A DNA stretch of 64,000 bases, from the NCBI GenBank assembly GCA_024233215.1, contig JACKPW010000009.1:1-64000 (forward strand), in the 5' to 3' direction. This DNA is from Verrucomicrobiales bacterium. Its GTDB lineage: Bacteria; Verrucomicrobiota; Verrucomicrobiia; Limisphaerales; J093. Below the pieces are notes generated by a model, which was not told where the DNA came from, made no database searches, and saw only the letters and a program-made list of their open reading frames with translations. The position numbers were made by a program, and so were the translations under genes. The first letter of the stretch is position 1, and each line of letters opens with the position of its first letter. This document shows positions 1-7,497 of this stretch, one piece after another.

Positions 1-82
1 TTCGGCTGCGAGGGGGGTTCTCACAAGAGGGCCTCGCTCAGAGGCGCAGAGCCGCAGACCCGAGGGATTGCAGGGCCAGTGA

Positions 83-582
83 CAAAGCCGGTGCAAGTCG
101 TACTCTGCTGGTGCTGATTGCCAGGTCTACCGTATCGCCGATGATCGAATAGACCTGCCGGCAAGAGCGGTCAGCGGGCTGGAGGACCGGACTTACGAAC
201 TGTGGCTGAGGACGTCCGCTGCAGGAGGTGGACTCTTCCGCTTGGATCAGTGGGGCGGATGTTGTCCCGGCGATTATCTGGTCCTGAACGGCGATGGCAC
301 CCTGCTGGGGCACCATTTCAGCGGGGGCAACATCCTGCTGCGCAGCGCCACGGCGGTGGGTGATGGACAGTGGCACCATGTGGCGTTGGTGCTGTCGGGC
401 GTGGGAGGAGTCGGGTTGTGGGTGGATGGTGTGGAGGAAGCGTGGGATGGACCGTGGCCGTGCCCTATTGGGGCAACCACCTGACCATCGGCTGCGAGAA
501 CAGCGGAAACACGCCGAACTCCGGCAACTTCCTTACCGGCCAAGTCGACGAGTTCCGTGTCCGTCGTCAGGCGCGACCCTGA
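83..582 (+). pseudogene. LamG/concanavalin-like domain remnant, frameshifted
   Basis: The reading frame that is open from about 83 translates to a typical LamG (jelly-roll) domain: strands around YELWLRTS, LFRLDQWGG, DGQWHHVALVLSG and GLWVDGV. It runs off the family pattern near 445-475 and stops at 484. The expected last strands (LTIGCENS, then TGQVDEFRV) continue in the neighbouring frame to a stop at 582. One indel therefore breaks the domain. A stop at 80-82 and the absence of a start codon mean the N-terminal part is missing as well. LamG domains are carried by large secreted proteins, and two such proteins lie elsewhere in this window. I read this as the decayed C-terminus of such a gene; a sequencing error at the indel is the alternative. 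Confidence 0.7.
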
Positions 583-755
583 TGCCGCGAGGTGAGCATC
601 GGTGTTGCCGGGGGCTTCATCCCCGGCACCGACGGAGGGCAGGGCGGCGGAGATGGGGGGAGAGGGGGTGATGTCGGTTTCCACGCTCAAGGGTGGTGTC
701 TCACCGGGCCGGCCGTGCCCGGGCGCCGGGTGAAGCCTCCGGTCCGCTTGCCAGG

Positions 756-1175
756 TCAGATCACCTCCAAGCCCTCGATCTCCGCTGCGGTTCCCAGGCG
801 TTCGTCCGCGCAGGCAAACCGGAGGCCGCGCAATCCGGCCGCGGACAGGGTGAGTGCCGCTGCCAACTGAAGGGCATCGGCCGCACGCAAGGGGTGGGTG
901 CGCAGCAGGCGCAGGGCGAGTTGACGGACTTCAACCGAGGGGGGCACCTCGTCCCACGCGTCGGTCAGGAGCCGAAGGCGCATTCGGGCCTGTCGGATTT
1001 GCGGCTCGGTGACCGATCGTTCCCGCAGGCGGCGTTGGAAGGCGGATTCACATTCCACCGGCGTGCCCCACCAGACGATCACCCGAGGATCCTCCTCGAC
1101 CTGGGCGCGCCGTTGCGGGGTCCCGGTCTCGCTGACGAGGAGGGCGACGAGCGCGGAAGTGTCCCAGAAGATCAT
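756..1175 (-). CDS. PIN-domain toxin (VapC-like ribonuclease)
   Basis: 139 residues, the normal size of a VapC toxin. PIN-domain ribonucleases of this kind cleave tRNA or rRNA and use a Mg2+ site formed by acidic residues. The expected acids are visible: D5 in the opening MIFWDTSAL, E43 (or E41) in PVECES, D100 in RAADALQLA and D124 in CADERLG. The start at 1175 is chosen because translation beginning there opens directly with the first PIN strand, and its ATG overlaps the antitoxin stop in an ATGA arrangement, giving tight translational coupling. A longer frame upstream exists but only shadows the antitoxin. The pair forms one two-gene operon transcribed from the promoter at 1469-1497. Confidence 0.9.
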   Translation of the reverse strand: MIFWDTSALVALLVSETGTPQRRAQVEEDPRVIVWWGTPVECESAFQRRLRERSVTEPQIRQARMRLRLLTDAWDEVPPSVEVRQLALRLLRTHPLRAADALQLAAALTLSAAGLRGLRFACADERLGTAAEIEGLEVI

Positions 1176-1462
1176 CGGCTTTCTCCGCGTTCCTCGATGA
1201 CCGCCCGCGAGAGCGATGCACGTTCCGGCAGGTCCGGAGCCGGGAGGGCGAACAGCTTGCGGGGATCCAACGGGGCTCCCTTCCGAGCGGTGAGCCGGCC
1301 CTGGCTGACGAGTCCGGCGATGACCTTGTCGGGTTGATCGACGGGGACGAGTTGGGCCACGGGCTGGTGGCGATCCGTGATGAGCACCGACTCCCCCCGC
1401 TGAACGCACTTGAGGAGCTTGCTGAGCTGATTCTTGGCTGAGGCTATGCTGGCAACTTGCAT
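1172..1462 (-). CDS. Phd/YefM-family antitoxin
   Basis: 96 residues. The N-terminal half (QVASIASAKNQLSKLLK, then GESVLITDRHQPVAQLVPV) is the Phd/YefM DNA-binding fold that dimerises, binds its own operator and neutralises a toxin through its C-terminal tail. The tail after residue 60 is proline-rich and shows no fold, as usual for the toxin-wrapping segment. It is the first gene of the pair, with its stop overlapping the toxin start by four bases. Phd/YefM antitoxins paired with PIN toxins are common. No Shine-Dalgarno sequence precedes the ATG, and the -10 element ends six bases before it, so the messenger is probably leaderless. Confidence 0.9.
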   Translation of the reverse strand: MQVASIASAKNQLSKLLKCVQRGESVLITDRHQPVAQLVPVDQPDKVIAGLVSQGRLTARKGAPLDPRKLFALPAPDLPERASLSRAVIEERGESR

Positions 1463-1468
1463 GTGGCC

Positions 1469-1497
1469 ACTATGGTCATGAGGCGTGGATCAGTCAA
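1469..1497 (-). promoter_or_regulatory. promoter of the toxin-antitoxin operon (leaderless)
   Basis: On the minus strand TTGACT is followed by a 17-bp spacer and CATAGT, which ends six bases before the antitoxin ATG. Transcription would start at or next to the start codon. This is the best sigma-70-like match in the window. Confidence 0.6.
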
Positions 1498-1736
1498 TTC
1501 CCGCGGCCACGCGGGTTCCTTGGGTGGCACGGTCCTCATGGGGAGACCCAGTTCTTCAGGCTCCCTTCCACGAACGTTCCATCGTATTTGTAGTAGAAGC
1601 GGTGGAGATCTTTCTTCTTCCTGAGCCAAGTCGGGACCGCCAACGGCGTGCGAACTCAGGCTTCTACCTTTGCGCTCGTTCGGGAGAGGGCTCCCTACGA
1701 AGTCTCAGGGAAGTGGGCACGTCCTTGGGTGCGGGT

Positions 1737-1811
1737 TGGAGCCAGTGGTCAGGATCGAACTGACGACCGACGGTTTACAAAACCGTTGCTCTACCACTGA
1801 GCTACACTGGC
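1737..1811 (-). tRNA. tRNA-Thr (anticodon TGT)
   Basis: A complete cloverleaf reads on the minus strand: acceptor GCCAGTG pairs with CACTGGC, a D arm with GCTC/GAGC, an anticodon stem ACGGT/ACCGT around the loop TTTGTAA, and a T arm GTCAG/CTGAC with TTCGATC. The anticodon TGT reads ACA, threonine. The discriminator base is T and the CCA end is encoded at 1737-1739. No other RNA gene adjoins it. The gene is 75 bases with CCA. Confidence 0.95.
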
Positions 1812-1923
1812 GTTGCTCCTGCCGTCGGGCAGGTTTGTCCGGTCGTCGGCGTCCCGAATCGGAACGTACGACCCACCCGCCTTTCAGCGCATCGGGCGCC
1901 GATTACTTTGGCCGAGCCGCGCC

Positions 1924-1946
1924 AAATGACAAGTCCGTTGTCATTT
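1924..1946. promoter_or_regulatory. 9-bp inverted repeat, possible operator
   Basis: AAATGACAA and TTGTCATTT form perfect arms around the 5-bp centre GTCCG. It lies in the 342-bp gene-free stretch between the tRNA and the YncE/phosphoesterase gene, about 190 bp upstream of that gene's candidate promoter. A dimeric repressor site is the natural reading, but no regulator is encoded nearby. The rest of this stretch shows nothing I can assign. Confidence 0.45.
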
Positions 1947-2109
1947 CGTCATGCCTCAGCCTCAGTCACGCCCGGCGGAGCGGAGCCTGCCCTGTCGCGA
2001 GGATGGGAGCACGTCGACCCCGCCCTCCGGGGACGGGCCGTCTCCGCTCCGGCTCCTGGTCCTCACCAATCGTTTAGGGTTGGGTTGCGGGTTTCCCTTC
2101 GGGTTTCGG

Positions 2110-2138
2110 TTGTGTGGCGGGGCGGTGCCCGGTAGCTT
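2110..2138 (+). promoter_or_regulatory. candidate promoter of the YncE/phosphoesterase gene
   Basis: TTGTGT, 17-bp spacer, TAGCTT, then 15 bases to the ATG at 2154. Unlike several other genes here this leaves room for a short leader, but no Shine-Dalgarno sequence is visible. Confidence 0.35.
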
Positions 2139-2153
2139 TCCCAACCTCTTTTC

Positions 2154-4871
2154 ATGAAAGCTCACTTGAACATCTCCCGAGGGACGCGGTGCGCGGTCGG
2201 CATGGTCCTGGTGCTGGTCGGTCCGTTGCTGGCGGGGCAGGCGGCGGAAAGCGAATCGGCGCTCGTACGACAGACCGTGGCCGGACCCGCCGTGCTGCCG
2301 GTCAACCAGATGCTGAGTCCGGCCGGCAGGCTTATTCACCTGGCGGGACTGCGTCCCCAGGCGCTGGATCTGTCCCCGGACGGACGGTTGCTTGCGGTAT
2401 CGGGGAAGAGCAGCGAGTTGCTCATCCTCGACCCCGCGGACGGGTCCCTCCGGCAACGCGTGCCCCTGCCGCCGGAGAACGTGAATACCCCATCCCCCAC
2501 GCCCCCGTCCGCCAACATCCTGAAGCCCGACACCAAGGGCCAGTTGAGCTACACGGGCCTGAAGTTCTCCACCGATGGCCGGCGCCTTTTTCTGAGCAAC
2601 GTGAACGGGTCCATCAAGGTCTTCTCCATCGCTGACGATGGCCGGGTGCATCCGGCCTATTCGATCCCGCTGCCGGCGGCCAACGCCCCGCGTCGGGAGG
2701 CGGAGATTCCCGCCGGGCTCGCCCTTTCCGCGGATGGCGGGCGGCTGTACGTTTGCGGAAACCTGTCGAACACGCTGCTCGAGATCGACCTCGCCACCTC
2801 CGAGGTGAAACGGGTTTTCGCGGTCGGCGTCGCGCCGTTCGACGCGGTATTGCACGGATCGAAGGCGTATGTGAGCAACTGGGGGGGGCGTCGGCCGGGG
2901 CCCGGCGACCTGACCGGACCGGCGGGGCGGGGGACGGAGGTGCGGGTCGATCCGGTCCGGCATATTGCGAGTGAAGGGTCGGTGTCGGTCATCGATCTCG
3001 AGGCGGGGCCGGGGGCGACGGCCAAGGAGATACTGGTGGGGCTGCATTCCTCGGCCCTGGCACTTTCGCCGGACGGTCGCTGGCTGGTTTGCGCGAATGC
3101 CGGCAGTGACAATCTGAGCGTGATTGACACCCGGACGGACCGGGTGGTGGAGACGATCTGGACGCGGGCGAACCCGGCGGACCTGCTTGGGGCGTCGCCG
3201 AACGCACTGGCGTTTGCCCCGGACGGCGAGGAACTTTACGTGGCCAACGGAACCCAGAACGCCGTGGCGGTGGTGGAGTTCGAGCCTGCGGAACGTCGTT
3301 CCGAGCTGGAGGGTTTGATTCCGGTGGGCTGGTTTCCGGGCGCGATTGTCTTTGACGCCCCGCGGAAACAGCTCTGCGTGGCGAACATCAAGGGGCTTCC
3401 CATCGAGCCCAAGGCCTACGATGAACCCGGTGCCGCCGAGGATGCGGAGGGGTTTAACACGCACCATTACCACGGTTCGTTGTCGCTGGTGCCTCTGCCG
3501 TCCGCGGAGGAGTTGCCGCGGCTTTCCCAGACCGTCTACGACAATCTGCGCCGGGAACGGATCGAGGCCGCGCTGCTGCCGCCGCGTCCGGGGCAGCCGG
3601 CCCGGGCCGTTCCGGAGCGCATTGGGGAGCCGAGCCTCATCCGGCACGTGGTCTATGTCATCAAGGAGAACCGGACCTACGACCAGGTCTTCGGTGATGT
3701 GGCCGCCGGCAATGGTGATCCCGGACTGTGCCTCTTCGGCGAGCGGGTGACGCCAAACCAGCACAAGCTGGCCCGGGACTTCGTGTTGCTCGACAACACC
3801 TATTGCGCCGGGATCCTGAGCGCCGACGGTCATCAGTGGAGTACCACGGCGTTTGGCACCGATTATCTGGAACGTTCCTTTGCCGGTTGGCCGCGGAGCT
3901 ATCCCGACGGCATGGGCGAGGACGAGTCGGATGCGCTGGCCTATTCGCCCGCGGGGTTCATCTGGGACAACGCGCTCAAGCACGGGATCAGCCTCCGCAA
4001 CTATGGCGAGTTCATGGAACCGAAGGTGCGCTGGAGCGATTCCGCGCGGCGCGGCGACCCGGATTGGAGCGCCTGTTATCGTGAGTGGAAGGACCGGCCC
4101 GGCGAGGTCATCCTCGAATGCGCGCCGATGATCGAGACCATCCGGCCGTTCTCCCCCATTGCGTATGTGGGCTGGGAAATGTCCGTGCCGGACCAATACC
4201 GGGCGGATTTCGTGATCGAGGAGTTGAAGGAATTCGAGCGGAAGGGGGAGTTTCCGCAACTGGTGCTGATCTGCCTGCCCAACGACCATACCAGCGGCAC
4301 GCGACGCGGCGCGCCCACGCCGGCGGCGCTGGTGGCGGACAACGACCTTGCCTTTGGACGGATCGTGGAGGCGCTCAGCCACAGCCGGTTCTGGAAGGAC
4401 ATGGCCGTGTTCGGGATTGAAGACGATCCGCAAAACGGCTTCGACCACGTGAGCGGCTACCGCACCACGGCCTATCTGGCCGGGCCGTATGTGAAACGCG
4501 GGGTCCAGGTCAGCACCCGCTACAACACCACCAGTCTGCTCCGCACCATGGGGCAGATCCTCGGCATGCCGCCGATGAACCAGTTCGATGCCAGCGCCAC
4601 GCCGATGTTCGATTGCTTCACCGAGACTCCGGACCCGCGGCCCTTTGACGCCGTGCCCAACGAGGTGCCGCTGGACCAGATGAACCCGGCGCCCCAGGCG
4701 TTGACCGACCCGCTCCTGCGGGAGCATGCCGAGATTTCGGAAACGCTGAATTTTGCGCAGGTCGATGCCTGTCCCGAGGACACGCTGAACCGCATCCTTT
4801 GGCACGCCGTGAAAGGCAGTGAGGCGCCGTATCCGGAATGGGCGGTGACGCTGGTCGAGGACGACGACTGA
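2154..4871 (+). CDS. exported YncE-type beta-propeller fused to a phosphoesterase
   Basis: 905 residues. A signal peptide (about 1-31, ending LLAGQAAE) is followed by a YVTN/YncE-like propeller at about 55-440, with repeated strand patterns such as ALDLSPDGRLLAVSG, ALSADGGRLYVCG, LALSPDGRWLVCA and ALAFAPDGEELYVANG. From about residue 490 comes a phosphoesterase domain of the acid phosphatase/phospholipase C-like alkaline phosphatase superfamily, marked by HVVYVIKENRTYDQVFGD and later LICLPNDHTSGTRRG and EDDPQNGFDHVSGYR. Proteins with this two-part plan are known in Verrucomicrobiota, Planctomycetota and Acidobacteriota, but their substrate is not established. The protein should act in the periplasm or outside the cell. 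It appears to be monocistronic. The 324 bp after it carry nothing I can recognise. Confidence 0.88.
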   Translation: MKAHLNISRGTRCAVGMVLVLVGPLLAGQAAESESALVRQTVAGPAVLPVNQMLSPAGRLIHLAGLRPQALDLSPDGRLLAVSGKSSELLILDPADGSLRQRVPLPPENVNTPSPTPPSANILKPDTKGQLSYTGLKFSTDGRRLFLSNVNGSIKVFSIADDGRVHPAYSIPLPAANAPRREAEIPAGLALSADGGRLYVCGNLSNTLLEIDLATSEVKRVFAVGVAPFDAVLHGSKAYVSNWGGRRPGPGDLTGPAGRGTEVRVDPVRHIASEGSVSVIDLEAGPGATAKEILVGLHSSALALSPDGRWLVCANAGSDNLSVIDTRTDRVVETIWTRANPADLLGASPNALAFAPDGEELYVANGTQNAVAVVEFEPAERRSELEGLIPVGWFPGAIVFDAPRKQLCVANIKGLPIEPKAYDEPGAAEDAEGFNTHHYHGSLSLVPLPSAEELPRLSQTVYDNLRRERIEAALLPPRPGQPARAVPERIGEPSLIRHVVYVIKENRTYDQVFGDVAAGNGDPGLCLFGERVTPNQHKLARDFVLLDNTYCAGILSADGHQWSTTAFGTDYLERSFAGWPRSYPDGMGEDESDALAYSPAGFIWDNALKHGISLRNYGEFMEPKVRWSDSARRGDPDWSACYREWKDRPGEVILECAPMIETIRPFSPIAYVGWEMSVPDQYRADFVIEELKEFERKGEFPQLVLICLPNDHTSGTRRGAPTPAALVADNDLAFGRIVEALSHSRFWKDMAVFGIEDDPQNGFDHVSGYRTTAYLAGPYVKRGVQVSTRYNTTSLLRTMGQILGMPPMNQFDASATPMFDCFTETPDPRPFDAVPNEVPLDQMNPAPQALTDPLLREHAEISETLNFAQVDACPEDTLNRILWHAVKGSEAPYPEWAVTLVEDDD

Positions 4872-5158
4872 ACGGGAGCGCGGGCCGCCTTGTCTGCGGG
4901 TGACCCCAACAGGTTGTCCCGGGAGACTCGCGACCTGCGGGTCCGGGTCGGTCGGGGAAAAGCGGCGATTCAGATCGCGCGCAGCCCACGACGCGCCGCG
5001 AGGTCTTGGAATGCGGTGAAAAGCGCTGCCTTCACCGCTTCGGCCACGCCGTGATGGCAGGCCCTGGGGCTCAGCGATGTCTCCGCGGGTTCTGGGTTCT
5101 CCCTGAACCCGGAGCAGGCCGGGAAGAACCGAAACGAAGCAGGCGGGCTCAACGCGGT
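4872..5158. other. gene-free stretch, nothing identified
   Basis: Between the phosphoesterase gene and the hflK promoter I see no conserved frame, hairpin with a T-run, or repeat. A short minus-strand frame here has no recognisable product. Confidence 0.5.
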
Positions 5159-5187
5159 TTGACGCCCGCCCGGCTGTCTGGCATGGT
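5159..5187 (+). promoter_or_regulatory. candidate promoter of hflKC (near-leaderless)
   Basis: TTGACG, 17-bp spacer, CATGGT, then eight bases to the hflK ATG. The -35 is good, the -10 weak. There is no Shine-Dalgarno sequence. Confidence 0.4.
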
Positions 5188-5195
5188 GCCGGCCC

Positions 5196-6155
5196 ATGGT
5201 CGTCAGGATTGGCAACACATTCTACACAATCCGCCTGCAGTTGATTCTCCTTGCGCTTGCCGTGCTGTTGGGGTTGCTGGCGGTTTCCTCGATGTTCTAC
5301 ACCGTTCAGGCGGAGTATCAGGCCGTGGTGCTCCGCTTCGGCCGGTATGCCCGCACGGCGGAGCCCGGATTGCGGTTCAAACTGCCCTGGGGCATTGAGC
5401 AGAAGGTGCAGGTGCCGGTCCGGCGCCAGCTCAAGGAGGAGTTCGGTTTTGGCACGCGCGGCGCCTCGAATCCCTACCAGGTTTCCGACAAGAGCGATCA
5501 AGATCTGGCCCGCAGCATGGTCACCGGCGACCTGAACGCCGCCACCGTTGAATGGATCGTTCAATACCGAATCACCGATCCGCGGGCCTACCTCTTCAAC
5601 TTCCGTGATCCCGACGCCACCCTGCGCGATGTTTCCGAGTCGGTCATGCGCGAGGTGGTGGGCGACCGCACCGTGGACGAGGTCATCACCGTCGGGCGAC
5701 AGGAGATCGAGAACGTCGCGCTGCTCAAGCTGCAGGAGGTGGTGAAGGCCTACGATCTCGGCCTGAGCATCGACCAGCTGCAACTCAAGAACGTGAACCC
5801 ACCGCAGCCGGTGCAGGCCTCGTTCAACGAGGTCAACCAGGCGCAGCAGGAACGGGAAAAGGCGATCAACGTGGCCAACGGCGAGTACAACAAGGCCGTG
5901 CCCCGCGCCCGCGGTGAAGCCGAGGAGAAGATCAGCACCGCGGAAGGTTACGCGGTGAAACGCATCAACGAGGCGGAAGGCGATGCCGCCCGCTTCAACG
6001 CCCTCTTCGGGGAGTATTCGAAGGCTCCCGAGGTGACGCGCCGCCGCATCTACCTTGAGACCATGAAGGATGTGATGCCTGCGGTCAGCCGCAAGGTCGT
6101 CCTCGACAACGAGGCCAGCCAGGTCCTCCCACTCCTGCAACTCAATCGCGACTAA
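5196..6155 (+). CDS. hflK: HflK, FtsH protease modulator (SPFH/prohibitin family)
   Basis: 319 residues. One N-terminal membrane segment (about 12-32, LILLALAVLLGLLAVSS) is followed by the SPFH/band-7 domain starting EYQAVVLRFGRYARTAEPGLRFKLPWG, which is the HflK signature. A charged alanine- and glutamate-rich helix follows around 205-275 (NEVNQAQQEREKAINVANG, then AEEKISTAEGYAVKRINEAEG). HflK and HflC form a membrane ring that encloses FtsH and tunes its degradation of membrane proteins; the bulk of the protein lies outside the cytoplasm. The gene is 11 bp upstream of hflC in the usual K-C order. The protein is shorter than E. coli HflK because it lacks the glycine-rich cytoplasmic N-terminus. 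Confidence 0.93.
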   Translation: MVVRIGNTFYTIRLQLILLALAVLLGLLAVSSMFYTVQAEYQAVVLRFGRYARTAEPGLRFKLPWGIEQKVQVPVRRQLKEEFGFGTRGASNPYQVSDKSDQDLARSMVTGDLNAATVEWIVQYRITDPRAYLFNFRDPDATLRDVSESVMREVVGDRTVDEVITVGRQEIENVALLKLQEVVKAYDLGLSIDQLQLKNVNPPQPVQASFNEVNQAQQEREKAINVANGEYNKAVPRARGEAEEKISTAEGYAVKRINEAEGDAARFNALFGEYSKAPEVTRRRIYLETMKDVMPAVSRKVVLDNEASQVLPLLQLNRD

Positions 6156-6166
6156 CCCCAACGCCC

Positions 6167-7156
6167 ATGAATTCCCTCAGCAAGTTGATCAGCCTGGGCG
6201 TGGTTGCCCTCGTCGCCCTCATCGTCCTCGTCTCCTGCGCCTACAGCGTGCGCGAGACGGAGCAGGTCATCATCACGCAGTTTGGAAAACCCGTGGGCAA
6301 CGCTGTCACCAACGCCGGTCTGCACTTCAAACTGCCCGTCATCCAGCACGCGAACTTCGTCGAAAAACGGGTTCTGCGGTGGGACGGGCGGCCGAGCGAA
6401 ATGCCCACCAAGGACAAGACCTACATCGTGGTGGACGCTTTCGGACGGTGGCGGATCAGCGATCCCAAGCAGTATTTCCTCCGGCTGCGCGATGAACGCA
6501 GTGCACTTTCGCGACTCGACGACATCCTCGGCAGCGAAATCCGCAATGCCATCGCCAAGCACGAGTTGATCGAGGTGATCCGGACCACCAAGGACCGCGA
6601 GCCGGTGGTGGATGATGTCATCGAGGGGGCGCGGGGCGCGGTGGGCCAGCTCTACGCCATCAACAAGGGGCGGGAGTTGGTGCAGAAGGAGATCTTCGAC
6701 AACGCCGCGCCCAAGCTGACGACGTTTGGCATCGAGTTGCTTGACCTGCAGTTCAAGCGGATCAACTACAACCCCAGCGTGCAGGAGCGGATCTACGAGC
6801 GCATGATCAGCGAACGCCAGCAGATCGCCGAACGGTTCCGGTCCGAAGGGGCGGGGGAGGCCGCCAAGATTCTGGGGCAAAAGGAAAAGGACCTGCAGAC
6901 CATTGAATCGGAGGCCTACCGCAAGATTCAGGAAATCCGCGGCGAAGCCGATGCGAAGGCCACCGAAATCTACGCGAACGCGTACAACCAAAGTCCCGCC
7001 GCCTCCGCGTTCTACGAGTTTCTCAACACGATGGAGACCTACAAGTCGGCGATCTCCAACGACACCACCCTGATTCTCACGACGGACAGCGAGTTCTTCA
7101 AATACCTGAAGGACATCGGCCTTCCGCCCGAACCGGCGGGAACGGCGGGCGAATAG
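6167..7156 (+). CDS. hflC: HflC, FtsH protease modulator (SPFH/prohibitin family)
   Basis: 329 residues. An N-terminal membrane anchor (about 8-28, ending LVSCAYSVRETEQ) leads into the SPFH domain with the typical HflC strand ETEQVIITQFGKPVGNAVTNAGLHFKLP and the pair VEKRVLRWDG / TKDKTYIVVDAFGRWRI. The later long helix contains QQIAERFRSEGAGEAAKILG, the usual turn region of this family. It partners HflK in the ring around FtsH and follows hflK by 11 bp, so the two are co-transcribed. The start is the first ATG after the hflK stop; no ribosome binding site is obvious, as for many genes here. Confidence 0.93.
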   Translation: MNSLSKLISLGVVALVALIVLVSCAYSVRETEQVIITQFGKPVGNAVTNAGLHFKLPVIQHANFVEKRVLRWDGRPSEMPTKDKTYIVVDAFGRWRISDPKQYFLRLRDERSALSRLDDILGSEIRNAIAKHELIEVIRTTKDREPVVDDVIEGARGAVGQLYAINKGRELVQKEIFDNAAPKLTTFGIELLDLQFKRINYNPSVQERIYERMISERQQIAERFRSEGAGEAAKILGQKEKDLQTIESEAYRKIQEIRGEADAKATEIYANAYNQSPAASAFYEFLNTMETYKSAISNDTTLILTTDSEFFKYLKDIGLPPEPAGTAGE

Positions 7157-7240
7157 ACCGCTGATTCCTCGGCTGTTCCGAACCCGGCAGCCGGCGACGT
7201 GCAGTCGGCGCAGGGTTCGGAGTCCCCCCTTCAGGCGTTC

Positions 7241-7276
7241 CGGGACCGCGTGGAATCCCGCCTTCCGGTGGTCCCG
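7241..7276 (+). terminator. weak terminator-like hairpin after hflKC
   Basis: CGGGACC and GGTCCCG form 7-bp arms separated by 22 bases, followed by TCTTTA. The large loop and short T-run make this a weak candidate. The remainder of the 341-bp gap (7157-7497) has an AT-rich patch around 7370-7410 but no element I can name. Confidence 0.3.
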
Positions 7277-7497
7277 TCTTTATGTCGTTCGGAGGCCGAA
7301 CGCCCGCCGTTCTTGCGTCTCTCCCCTTGGCCGCCGATTCGCAGGTGTGAATGGGTTTCGAGAGACGAGCCAAATAAACACAGTGAAAAACGTATAGTTT
7401 CTTCTTGCTTTCCTTCGTGGCATCGGGTATCCCCATCACCACATCACTCACAGGTTCCGAGCCGAGGCTGATGTTGTGTTAACCGATAGATGTTGCC

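Noticed and set aside
604..628. Terminator after the LamG remnant
   Set aside because: TGCCGGGG/CCCCGGCA forms an 8-bp stem, but no T-run follows on either strand.
1962..6161. 1399-residue open frame on the minus strand
   Set aside because: It runs antisense to the YncE/phosphoesterase and hflK genes, has no family resemblance and is rich in His/Arg/Gly runs. High GC suppresses stop codons in the complementary frame.
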